From assembly GCA_039939375.1 (NCBI GenBank), contig JBDVJO010000005.1:433184-497183 (forward strand): 64,000 bases of DNA, read 5' to 3'. The position numbers were made by a program, and so were the translations under genes. This stretch comes from Paracrocinitomix sp039939375 (GTDB lineage: Bacteria > Bacteroidota > Bacteroidia > Flavobacteriales_D > Crocinitomicaceae). The notes beneath the pieces are model-generated. The model did no database searches and was not told the origin of the DNA. It worked only from the letters and a program-made list of their open reading frames with translations. Shown here in pieces: positions 1 through 6,830 of the stretch (position 1 is its first letter; each line of letters opens with the position of its first letter).

Positions 1-87
1 ATAATAAATCTCTCCTCCCACAATATGAGAGGCTTGAGCACTAAAACAAAAGCTTAGCGCCATAAATATGATGACTAATCTAGACAA
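1..87 (-). CDS. 5' end of a large T9SS/gliding-type surface protein (cut by window edge)
   Basis: Only the start of this leftward gene is in the window. From a TTG at 85-87 (an in-frame TAA lies two codons upstream) it reads a signal peptide MSRLVIIFMALSFCFSAQA, followed by SHIVGGEIYY. An ATG at 61-63 is an alternative start but leaves a shorter signal peptide. The mature N-terminus SHIVGGEIYY is characteristic of large Bacteroidota proteins that end in a gliding motility-associated (type B T9SS) C-terminal domain; that part lies outside the window, so the family assignment is by analogy. The reading frame is open to base 1. Confidence 0.6.
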   Translation of the reverse strand, partial: MSRLVIIFMALSFCFSAQASHIVGGEIYY

Positions 88-139
88 TGGTTAACAAAAA
101 TAAAGAAAAAGGTCTCACAATCAAGGGATTAATGATAAA

Positions 140-163
140 CCGTATTTCTTATTGATTATACGG
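140..163 (-). terminator. Possible terminator of the 189-1399 gene pair
   Basis: CCGTAT at 140-145 pairs with ATACGG at 158-163 around a 12-base loop. On the minus strand the hairpin is followed by GTTTATC, a weak T-tail. It lies just past the stop codon at 189 and before the start of the next leftward gene at 87. Confidence 0.3.
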
Positions 164-188
164 CAAAAATTGCGCCAAGGTTGTTTGA

Positions 189-740
189 TTAAAAGGTAAA
201 TCCAAGACCGAATGAAAATCTTAACTCATCTAGGAATACTGGATAAGTGTTCGTTTTATGTTTCCCAAAAATATAACGTGTTTCAAAAAATAAGAAAAAC
301 AATTTTTCTCCGTAGTAGCTGAAACCAGCAACAGGAGAACCTAAGGGATTTATCGCTTTACGATATTCAATCTGTCCAGTCTGTTCATTCAGGGCTCCAT
401 ACTCCGTTGATCTGGTGAGTGCAGCTCCCGGTTGGAATCCAACATAAGGTTGAAATTGTTTATCTGTAAAATGATAAAAAGCACCAAAATAAAGCTGATG
501 ATTCATATCAAATCGTGGCCGATCTCCAAATTGGTTCAACAAATAAAAGGCATCTCCACGAATATGAATTCTATCTTTTAAAAAACCTAAATATCCATGT
601 AGTTGGATAGACTGTGTTTTTTCAGTCAATAATCCTGGTGCAAATGATAAAGCCGCGTTTATTTTCCAATCTTTCTCTTCTTGCGCCTTCGCATGAAAGG
701 CCAACGATAAAATACATAATATGAACACTTGTTTTACCAT
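189..740 (-). CDS. Exported protein, probably outer membrane beta-barrel
   Basis: The 183-residue product starts with a clear signal peptide ending at AKAQ (residues 1-20). The mature part alternates polar and aromatic residues (LGFLKDRIHIRG, LYFGAFYHF, LFFLFFETRYIF) and ends in Phe (LRFSFGLGFTF), as expected for outer membrane beta-barrels. I do not recognise a named family. Its ATG lies inside the last codons of the upstream gene (7-base overlap, ATGGTAA), so the two are probably translated together. Function unknown. Confidence 0.65.
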   Translation of the reverse strand: MVKQVFILCILSLAFHAKAQEEKDWKINAALSFAPGLLTEKTQSIQLHGYLGFLKDRIHIRGDAFYLLNQFGDRPRFDMNHQLYFGAFYHFTDKQFQPYVGFQPGAALTRSTEYGALNEQTGQIEYRKAINPLGSPVAGFSYYGEKLFFLFFETRYIFGKHKTNTYPVFLDELRFSFGLGFTF

Positions 741-1399
741 AAGTCTGCAATTTTAAAGTTCATACTTGCCGTTATCAAAAGATGACCTTCTAAGGCAGCT
801 TGCCCAGTTGAGTGGTCGTGCGTTTCTACATAATATCCGCTAGGTCCATTGGTGACATCATAATCAAGGTGATCTCCAAGGTGAAGCATATATTGAGCAG
901 AGAGACTTAAATCAAACCGATCTGAAAGGTAAAAATGGGACCCTAAGCCTCCTTGTATAGCGGAGCTCCATCTTGTAATTACATCAGCTGAACGATCAAT
1001 ATATTCAGTGCTAAATGGCGTTACTTTTGCAAAATCAAAGCAATGTCCAGCAATTGCATATGGAATAATTTTACCTTGTCTTCTTGGATAAAACATGACT
1101 GACCAGCCGATATGGGCGTTATTTCTTGTTCCTGCTCCGTTCAAATCTATAGTAATCCAATCGGCAAACCATTCAGTACTCAAGAAATCAAAGAATTGCC
1201 AGCGCATTTGTCCGCCCACACCTAAACCGGGGTTACTATCATGACCAAACAAACTCGTGGTTTGCCTCATTCCCATTGAAAATTGACCTTTCTGAATGTA
1301 AGGACTTTCTGCCGTGCCGTCTCCAAATTTATTGTCTTGGCAATGGCCGTACCCAGCAATAAACAAAAGTATGAGTAGGGTTAAATAAGTTCTCTTCAT
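734..1399 (-). CDS. Exported outer-membrane-type protein
   Basis: The 221-residue product has a signal peptide (MKRTYLTLLILLFIAGYGHC, then Q) and a mature region rich in amphipathic strands such as GGQMRWQFFDFLSTEWFADW and FDLSLSAQYMLHLGD. It looks like a conserved outer membrane beta-barrel protein, a type Bacteroidota genomes often leave as hypothetical. It is first in a two-gene unit with the overlapping 189-740 gene. GHC within the signal peptide could in principle be a lipobox, but the following Gln fits signal peptidase I cleavage as well. Function unknown. Confidence 0.65.
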   Translation of the reverse strand: MKRTYLTLLILLFIAGYGHCQDNKFGDGTAESPYIQKGQFSMGMRQTTSLFGHDSNPGLGVGGQMRWQFFDFLSTEWFADWITIDLNGAGTRNNAHIGWSVMFYPRRQGKIIPYAIAGHCFDFAKVTPFSTEYIDRSADVITRWSSAIQGGLGSHFYLSDRFDLSLSAQYMLHLGDHLDYDVTNGPSGYYVETHDHSTGQAALEGHLLITASMNFKIADLW

Positions 1400-1493
1400 A
1401 TAAAATTAACTTTGTTCAAGTTTATTTATTGCTTTTAAAGATAGCTTTTTTAAAGCTAAATTGCTTATTTAAAAGTTTAACCTAGTTGATGTT

Positions 1494-1892
1494 ATGCAAA
1501 ATTTTAAATTCGAATCATACGTTGAGTTCTTCGATTATTTACGTCCAGAAGACCAAGTTATGACTGAGTATTTAAAAGAAATCATTGAAAATACAATTCC
1601 AGAAATCAGTTATAAACTAAGTTGGAATGTACCTTTTTTCAAGAAAAACAAAACCATTTGTTATATCTGGCCTGGGTCAGTTCCGTGGGGTAAAAAAACT
1701 TTTGAAGGCGTTCAATTGGGCTTTAATCAAGCATATAAAATGAAAGCCAATAACTACTTAGAAAAAGGAAGTCGAAAACAAATTCATACGAAAACCTTTT
1801 ATTCGTTAGAAGATATTGAGAATGATCTTGAAATCATTATTGCTTTGTTAAAAGAAGCAAATGAAATTGATAAAATAAAGGGGAGGCGCTAA
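1494..1892 (+). CDS. DUF1801 domain protein
   Basis: The 132-residue soluble protein matches the DUF1801 (YdhG-like) family: a helical N-terminus (FDYLRPEDQVMTEYLKEIIE), the conserved Ser-Trp-Asn-Val-Pro-Phe-Phe segment, an aromatic strand (TICYIWPGSV) and a Lys/Arg-rich helix near the C-terminus. No catalytic activity is established for the family; its fold resembles frataxin-like or SAV-type small alpha/beta proteins. The gene stands alone between the divergent 734-1399 gene and ctaA, and a terminator overlaps its end. Confidence 0.75.
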   Translation: MQNFKFESYVEFFDYLRPEDQVMTEYLKEIIENTIPEISYKLSWNVPFFKKNKTICYIWPGSVPWGKKTFEGVQLGFNQAYKMKANNYLEKGSRKQIHTKTFYSLEDIENDLEIIIALLKEANEIDKIKGRR

Positions 1893-1922
1893 TTCTGTCC
1901 TCAAAGAAAACCTCCCCTTTTT
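1877..1922 (+). terminator. Rho-independent terminator after the DUF1801 gene
   Basis: AAAGGGGAGG at 1877-1886 pairs with CCTCCCCTTT at 1911-1920, followed by further T residues. The left arm lies inside the last codons of the gene and the loop is 24 bases, so the stop codon at 1890-1892 is in the loop. Confidence 0.6.
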
Positions 1923-2091
1923 GGCTTGCGCCCATGAAAAAGGTATGACCAAGTTAAGTTGGTACTTTTGGTCAAAAAGCATACTTTTTTTGAAAGGCAA
2001 AAACTAATGCATAGGTTGATGAACGGAACCGATTGATAGGGATAAAAGGTAATTTTCGTTTATAATCGAACAACAACTCTGGTAAAGCTGT

Positions 2092-2099
2092 TAATTTTG
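2092..2099 (+). promoter_or_regulatory. -7 box of ctaA (TAATTTTG)
   Basis: TAATTTTG matches the Bacteroidota TAnnTTTG element and ends 6 bases before the ctaA ATG. No convincing -33 TTTG was found. The short distance would give a leaderless or nearly leaderless mRNA. Confidence 0.4.
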
Positions 2100-2105
2100 T
2101 AGACA

Positions 2106-3137
2106 ATGAATTCAACTTTTTCAAAAGGATATTTGCGCTTTGCATGGGTTACCTTGGTTTTTATTTACCTGGTAATAATAGCAGGGTCAGTAGTTAGATC
2201 AACGGGTTCAGGGATGGGCTGTCCAGATTGGCCGAAGTGTTTTGACCAATATATCCCTCCAACATCAGCAGACCAACTACCGGATGATTACAAAACCACC
2301 TATCGTGCTTATCGACTGAAAAAAATAGAAAAATTCTCAAAGTTTTTAACTTCCATTGGGTTTGAAGAGACGGCTAATGAACTAAAGAATGATGAATCAT
2401 TATTGGTTGAACAAGATTTTAATGCAAGCAAAACTTGGGTTGAATATGGTAACCGATTAGTTGGGTTCATTGCAGGGAATTTAGTATTAATACTATTCAT
2501 ATGGACGTTAATTCGCTACCGTAAAAAAAGAACTTTACTTATTCTAACTTTTTTGAATCTTGTCTTAATGGGTGTGGAAGGTTGGTTTGGATCTATTGTA
2601 GTCGCTACCAATTTAGTTCCGTGGACGATTACTTTACACATGTTTTTAGCACTTGTGATAGTTGGGATTCATATTAAGATTATTCGCATGATTCAAGACA
2701 AGCGATTTAGCATCAAAATGAAACCGGCTTTCAAATATCTTTTCTATTTCACGATTGCCTTGACCTTTATCCAAATCATTCTTGGAGCGCAAGTAAGGCA
2801 AGAAATTGACTTTATGGTAAAAGATATGGTTGATCGATCTTCTTGGATTTCAAATATGGATGGCGATTTTTATTTTCACCGCTCTTTTTCTTGGGTACTA
2901 TTGTTAGCCAATGTTTTATTGTTTTACATGAATAAAAAACAAAATTATGGTATTCCAACGCTCAAATTTATCTTAGGATTATTAATAATAGAGTTCATCA
3001 CTGGTGTATTGTTTTCATATGCCGATATGCCTGCCTTTACCCAGCCTGTACATTTATTGACGGCTTCAGTTTTACTTGGTTTTCAATATTATACTTTGGG
3101 ATATTTCAAGTACCAAAGAGACAGTATGATTTCTTAA
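2106..3137 (+). CDS. ctaA: Heme A synthase (COX15/CtaA family)
   Basis: The enzyme converts heme O to heme A in the cytoplasmic membrane, for aa3-type cytochrome oxidases. The product has 343 residues and about eight membrane segments. The signature VVRSTGSGMGCPDWPKCF (about residues 29-46) is diagnostic, with its Cys pair in the first periplasmic loop. Candidate heme-ligand histidines are in TLHMFLALVIVGIH, YFHRSFSW and VHLLTASV. The loop between segments 1 and 2 (about residues 50-115) is long and charged, as in other Bacteroidota members. The gene is alone, with no oxidase genes next to it in this window. Confidence 0.92.
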   Translation: MNSTFSKGYLRFAWVTLVFIYLVIIAGSVVRSTGSGMGCPDWPKCFDQYIPPTSADQLPDDYKTTYRAYRLKKIEKFSKFLTSIGFEETANELKNDESLLVEQDFNASKTWVEYGNRLVGFIAGNLVLILFIWTLIRYRKKRTLLILTFLNLVLMGVEGWFGSIVVATNLVPWTITLHMFLALVIVGIHIKIIRMIQDKRFSIKMKPAFKYLFYFTIALTFIQIILGAQVRQEIDFMVKDMVDRSSWISNMDGDFYFHRSFSWVLLLANVLLFYMNKKQNYGIPTLKFILGLLIIEFITGVLFSYADMPAFTQPVHLLTASVLLGFQYYTLGYFKYQRDSMIS

Positions 3138-3215
3138 TCAAGGAACCATTGTTTTTTTTGTGCGTTTTTAATTAAAAAAAAGTGTTTTTTAAGTCCTCAT
3201 TCTTAAAATTGGCCT

Positions 3216-3223
3216 TAAATTTG
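3216..3223 (+). promoter_or_regulatory. -7 box (TAAATTTG) of the 3251 gene
   Basis: TAAATTTG matches TAnnTTTG, 27 bases before the ATG at 3251. No -33 element is evident. Confidence 0.4.
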
Positions 3224-3250
3224 CCCCTGCTTTCAGCAAAACAAAAATAG

Positions 3251-3631
3251 ATGCTACTTAAAAAAATTATTCTTAGAAACTCTGAACCTTTTGAAACAGC
3301 AATTGACAGCTGGTGCAAAAAGAACAACATTGACGTGGAGGTTTTTGATGGAAAAGAAAGTCTTTTTGAATTGGTTTCAGCTTTAGTAATTATCCATACA
3401 GATCACAACATTTCAAAAGAAAATAAAGACTTGAGAGATGCCATGGAAAAGTATCATAAACCAACTCAAGAAATTGATATTAATGGTACAATGAATGCTT
3501 CTATTTCTTCATTAAGATTTTGGCTAGAAAATAACAATCCGCAAAATGTGCTAATGGTAGGTGATGATAAATTGCTTGAAAACACACGTTTTGAAGATTA
3601 CTTCAAACAACTAGAACAGCACCTTAAATAG
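3251..3631 (+). CDS. Small soluble protein of unknown function
   Basis: The product has 126 residues and no signal peptide or membrane segment. The sequence alternates short strands and helices (KKIILRN, VEVFDGKESLFELVSALVIIHTDHNIS, NVLMVGDDKLLENTRFEDYF), suggesting an alpha/beta fold. I do not recognise the family. The gene has its own TAnnTTTG box and normal composition for the region. It converges with the 3633-4070 gene, with one base between the stop codons. Confidence 0.6.
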   Translation: MLLKKIILRNSEPFETAIDSWCKKNNIDVEVFDGKESLFELVSALVIIHTDHNISKENKDLRDAMEKYHKPTQEIDINGTMNASISSLRFWLENNNPQNVLMVGDDKLLENTRFEDYFKQLEQHLK

Positions 3632-3632
3632 G

Positions 3633-4070
3633 TTAAACCCCTGGGGTAACATATACCCATTTTTCATTTTCCCATTTGTAATACATTGATAAATGTCCAA
3701 AGGCAGTAACAATTGCCGCTTGCTTTTTTTCATCTGTTGTATCTGTTTGCATCATTTTATTAACGTCCATAGATTTAGATGCTGCTGCAGTTCCAATAGC
3801 TGATCCCGCTCCTTTTATTGCCTGACCTCCAACGCCTCCAACTAAACCACCTAATGCACCGGCAGCCATATTTGTTCCTGCACTAACAGCTGCTGCCTTT
3901 CCTGCTTGCTTCATAGCATTTTTCATAATTTCATCTTGATCAGGAACTACCACCGCAACTGTTTCTAGCGGAACTTCTTGACCTTCTGCTTTAAACTTCA
4001 GTTTAATCATCATCCCATCTTCTTCTTGAGAAACGATTAAAGATTTAATATTTTCATAAGTGATTTCCAT
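3633..4070 (-). CDS. Small protein with a glycine-zipper-like core
   Basis: The product has 145 residues. Residues about 1-50 and 115-145 are ordinary alpha/beta sequence. The middle (about 58-97) is an Ala/Gly-rich helix pair (GTNMAAGALGGLVGGVGGQA, GAGSAIGTAAAS) with small residues at regular spacing, as in glycine-zipper membrane-associating segments. There is no signal peptide. I do not recognise a named family. The gene is downstream of the isomerase gene at 4195 on the same strand, but a strong terminator lies between them, so it is probably expressed separately. Confidence 0.6.
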   Translation of the reverse strand: MEITYENIKSLIVSQEEDGMMIKLKFKAEGQEVPLETVAVVVPDQDEIMKNAMKQAGKAAAVSAGTNMAAGALGGLVGGVGGQAIKGAGSAIGTAAASKSMDVNKMMQTDTTDEKKQAAIVTAFGHLSMYYKWENEKWVYVTPGV

Positions 4071-4141
4071 AAGAACTTAATTTTTAGATACTAACACCAT
4101 TGTAAAATAGGAATATATCTCTAAATCTATGACTAATGAAA

Positions 4142-4178
4142 CAAAAAAAGCACACCCCTCTCGAAGTGTGCTTTTATT
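4142..4178 (-). terminator. Rho-independent terminator of the isomerase gene
   Basis: AAAAGCACAC (4146-4155) pairs with GTGTGCTTTT (4166-4175). On the minus strand the stem is followed by seven T residues, just past the stop codon of the 4195-5601 gene. Confidence 0.7.
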
Positions 4179-4194
4179 TATAGTTTCTTTCCGC

Positions 4195-5601
4195 TTATTT
4201 AATGTCAAGCATTTCTACGTCAAATATTAAATGTGAATTTGCTGGAATCCCTGGTCTTGCATTTGGTCCATAAGCCAACCAATGTGGAATAATCAGTTTA
4301 ATTTTTCCACCAACAGAAGCTAAAGGAATTCCCTCATCCCATCCTTTAATCACTCTTCCTTGTCCAATAGGAAATTCAAAAGGTTTACCTCTGTCAACTG
4401 ATGAATCAAATTTTTCACCATTCATTAATGTGCCAGTGTAATGAACAGATACTGTTTGTCCTTTCGTTGGATGAGTTCCATTACCTTCTTTTTCAACAAT
4501 ATACATCAAACCTGATTTAGTTTGTTTTGCTGTTGGATACTTCTCAGCCATCTCTGCTTTAAATGAAGCGGCCAATTCTTTCGCCTCTTCAGCCGGGTCA
4601 CTGATTTTAATCATTTCCAAGTCAAAAACTAAAGTAGCATTGGGTGGAATCACGCCTTTTCCTTGCGCTCCAAAGCCTAACCATGACGGCATAATGATTT
4701 TCATTTCTCCACCTGGCTTCATTAAACCTAATGCTTCTTCCCAACCTGGCATAATTGGTTGCTGTTTATAGATAAATTTAAAGGCCTGTGCTCGGTCATG
4801 AGAAGATTCAAATTTCTTTCCATCAGGCAAATACCCCGTATAATGCATTTCAATTTGATCTCCCGCTTTTGGTAAATCTCCTTTGCCCACTTTTGTATGT
4901 AAATACATTAAGCCAGATTCAGTTTGGACCGCATTGGGATAAGTAGCTATGTTCTCTTCTTTGAATTTTGAATTTCTAACAGCATTTTCAGCTTTCTTTT
5001 TTTCATTATAAGCTTCTAACTCAGCTGTAAATACTTTGTTCGCTTTGAACTTTTTAGCCCCTTTACCAATTCTCAAAATTGTTAACTTTTCAATAACATC
5101 ATCCTGCTCTATAGCATTCACGACATCTTGACCTTTAACTACATGACCAAATACAGAATGCTTAAAGTTTAGCCATGGTGTAGCTTTATGTGTGATAAAA
5201 AATTGTGATCCATTAGTCGCCGGTCCAGAATTCGCCATTGATAAAATTCCGGCTTTATCGTGCATGAGTGTTGAATCAAATTCATCTGGAAAAAAGTAAC
5301 CAGGATTTCCTGATCCATTACCTAAAGGGTCTCCCCCTTGAATCATAAAATCTTTGATCACACGGTGAAATTTTATGCCATCAAAGAAAGGTTCTTTTAT
5401 TTGGACGGTATCGGTTTTCATTTTCCCTTCAGCCAGTGCAACAAAACTTGCAACTGTCATAGGCACTTTTTCATATTCTAATTGAACGGTAATTTCACCC
5501 TTAGAAGTTGTGAAAACGGCATATAAACCATCTCCCAATTCATCTTGAGCCATTGAAATTGAAGTAATAAAAACAGAGAGTATTAAAAGTAATTTTTTCA
5601 T
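4195..5601 (-). CDS. Exported peptidyl-prolyl isomerase: cyclophilin + FKBP + FKBP
   Basis: The 468-residue product starts with a signal peptide (MKKLLLILSVFITSISMAQ). A cyclophilin domain follows (about residues 25-185) with the active-site stretch FHRVIKDFMIQGGDP and the GSQFFIT motif. Two FKBP domains come next (about 220-330 and 355-468), each with the core VHYTGTLMNGEKFDSS or MHYTGYLPDGKKFESS and a closing LIFDVEML/LVFDLEMI strand. It probably acts as a prolyl isomerase/chaperone in the periplasm. The ATG at 5601 is chosen because a -7 box (5622-5629) overlaps the upstream GTG at 5620-5622, so that GTG should not be in the mRNA. Confidence 0.9.
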   Translation of the reverse strand: MKKLLLILSVFITSISMAQDELGDGLYAVFTTSKGEITVQLEYEKVPMTVASFVALAEGKMKTDTVQIKEPFFDGIKFHRVIKDFMIQGGDPLGNGSGNPGYFFPDEFDSTLMHDKAGILSMANSGPATNGSQFFITHKATPWLNFKHSVFGHVVKGQDVVNAIEQDDVIEKLTILRIGKGAKKFKANKVFTAELEAYNEKKKAENAVRNSKFKEENIATYPNAVQTESGLMYLHTKVGKGDLPKAGDQIEMHYTGYLPDGKKFESSHDRAQAFKFIYKQQPIMPGWEEALGLMKPGGEMKIIMPSWLGFGAQGKGVIPPNATLVFDLEMIKISDPAEEAKELAASFKAEMAEKYPTAKQTKSGLMYIVEKEGNGTHPTKGQTVSVHYTGTLMNGEKFDSSVDRGKPFEFPIGQGRVIKGWDEGIPLASVGGKIKLIIPHWLAYGPNARPGIPANSHLIFDVEMLDIK

Positions 5602-5621
5602 CAGTTTGTTAAGATTTATCA

Positions 5622-5629
5622 CAAATATA
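5622..5629 (-). promoter_or_regulatory. -7 box (TATATTTG) of the isomerase gene
   Basis: On the minus strand TATATTTG matches TAnnTTTG, 20 bases before the ATG at 5601. It argues against the upstream GTG start. Confidence 0.45.
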
Positions 5630-5692
5630 ACAATTTGTGTGCCGACAGCGAATGATTCCCTAAAGAGCCATTTTTAAACCTTGTATTTTTAG

Positions 5693-5700
5693 TACATTTG
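5693..5700 (+). promoter_or_regulatory. -7 box (TACATTTG) of the SDR gene
   Basis: TACATTTG matches TAnnTTTG and ends only three bases before the ATG at 5704, predicting a leaderless transcript. A TTG overlapping this box (5698) is in frame but is unlikely to be the start. Confidence 0.4.
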
Positions 5701-5703
5701 AAC

Positions 5704-6714
5704 ATGGTTTTTGTCACAGGTGCAACTGGTTTATTAGGATCACATTTATTAATAGAACTCCTTTCAAGAGGAGAAGAAATAAAGGCGCTAAAACGAACCA
5801 CTTCTAATTTAGATCAGGTTAAATCAGTTTTCAAATTTTACCTGGGAGAAAAAAGTGATGTAGAATTCGATAAAATTAAATGGGTTGATGGAGATGTGCT
5901 AGACATTACTTCTCTTATTGATGGTATGAATGGATGTTCTAAAGTCTATCATTGTGCAGCCATGGTTTCTTTTGTAAAGAAAGACTTCAAAAAAATGATG
6001 AAAATCAACAAAACTGGTACTGCCAATGTCGTCAATGTTTGTCTCGGAGAGAAAATAGATCAACTCGTTTATGTGAGCTCTACTGCAGCAATTGGCAGGG
6101 ACGCCTCAAAAGAATTTTATACTGAAGAAAACAAATGGGTTAACAGTCCGGATAATTCCAATTATGCAGTCACTAAATACAGTGCTGAGAATGAAGTTTG
6201 GAGAGGGGTTGAAGAAGGATTAAACGCGGTTATAGTAAATCCTTGTGTGATTCTTGGTCCGGGAAACTGGAATGAAAGTTCTTTATCTATTTTTAAGGTG
6301 GTAAAGAAGGGATTGAAATTCTACACTCCAGGTTTAAACGCTTTTGTAGACGCCAGAGATGTTGCCTATGCCATGGCAGAGTTAAGTGAGAGGAGAATAG
6401 AAAACGAACGATTTTTAGTGACCTCTGAGAATTTATTTTTTAAAGACTTATTTGAAAAAATTGCTGCGGCTTTCAAGGTTAAAGCGCCATCAATAAAAGT
6501 AAAACCTTGGCTAGCAGGTTTAGCCTGGAGAATTGAAGGTTTATTACATTTCTTGTTTGGAAAAAAGCAAAACATTACCAAAGAAACAGCGCGTTCTTCA
6601 ATGAAAATCACAAAATATTCAAGTCAAAAATTGATTGATAGAATAGGGATTAAATTCTATTCTATAGATGACTCAGTAAAAAATGCGGTGGACTATTTTG
6701 AACTAAAAAATTAG
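5704..6714 (+). CDS. Extended SDR family NAD(P)-dependent epimerase/dehydratase
   Basis: The 336-residue product begins MVFVTGATGLLGSHLL, the Rossmann TGxxGxxG motif at residues 5-12. The catalytic YxxxK is at Tyr154-Lys158 (NYAVTKYS), with the upstream serine in VYVSSTAA. The length and C-terminal region fit extended SDR proteins acting on sugar nucleotides, or the dihydroflavonol reductase/3-beta-hydroxysteroid dehydrogenase-like branch. The substrate cannot be told from sequence. It is divergent from the isomerase gene, sharing a roughly 100-base promoter region. ATG 5704 is preferred to the in-frame TTG at 5698. Confidence 0.85.
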   Translation: MVFVTGATGLLGSHLLIELLSRGEEIKALKRTTSNLDQVKSVFKFYLGEKSDVEFDKIKWVDGDVLDITSLIDGMNGCSKVYHCAAMVSFVKKDFKKMMKINKTGTANVVNVCLGEKIDQLVYVSSTAAIGRDASKEFYTEENKWVNSPDNSNYAVTKYSAENEVWRGVEEGLNAVIVNPCVILGPGNWNESSLSIFKVVKKGLKFYTPGLNAFVDARDVAYAMAELSERRIENERFLVTSENLFFKDLFEKIAAAFKVKAPSIKVKPWLAGLAWRIEGLLHFLFGKKQNITKETARSSMKITKYSSQKLIDRIGIKFYSIDDSVKNAVDYFELKN

Positions 6715-6809
6715 TGTTCAAAATTTTTCTTTCAACTATTTAGTTGTTAATTAACCCATTATCACACAACTCTATCGATTTTATAGACGTCTAATTTTCA
6801 GTAATCAAT

Positions 6810-6817
6810 TACATTTG
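6810..6817 (+). promoter_or_regulatory. -7 box (TACATTTG) of the 2300-residue surface protein gene
   Basis: TACATTTG matches TAnnTTTG, 13 bases before the ATG at 6831. Confidence 0.4.
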
Positions 6818-6830
6818 GTTATTACCTGCT

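Noticed and set aside
2309..2500. Minus-strand open frame inside ctaA
   Set aside because: It is a shadow of the ctaA coding frame, with no start signal or homology.
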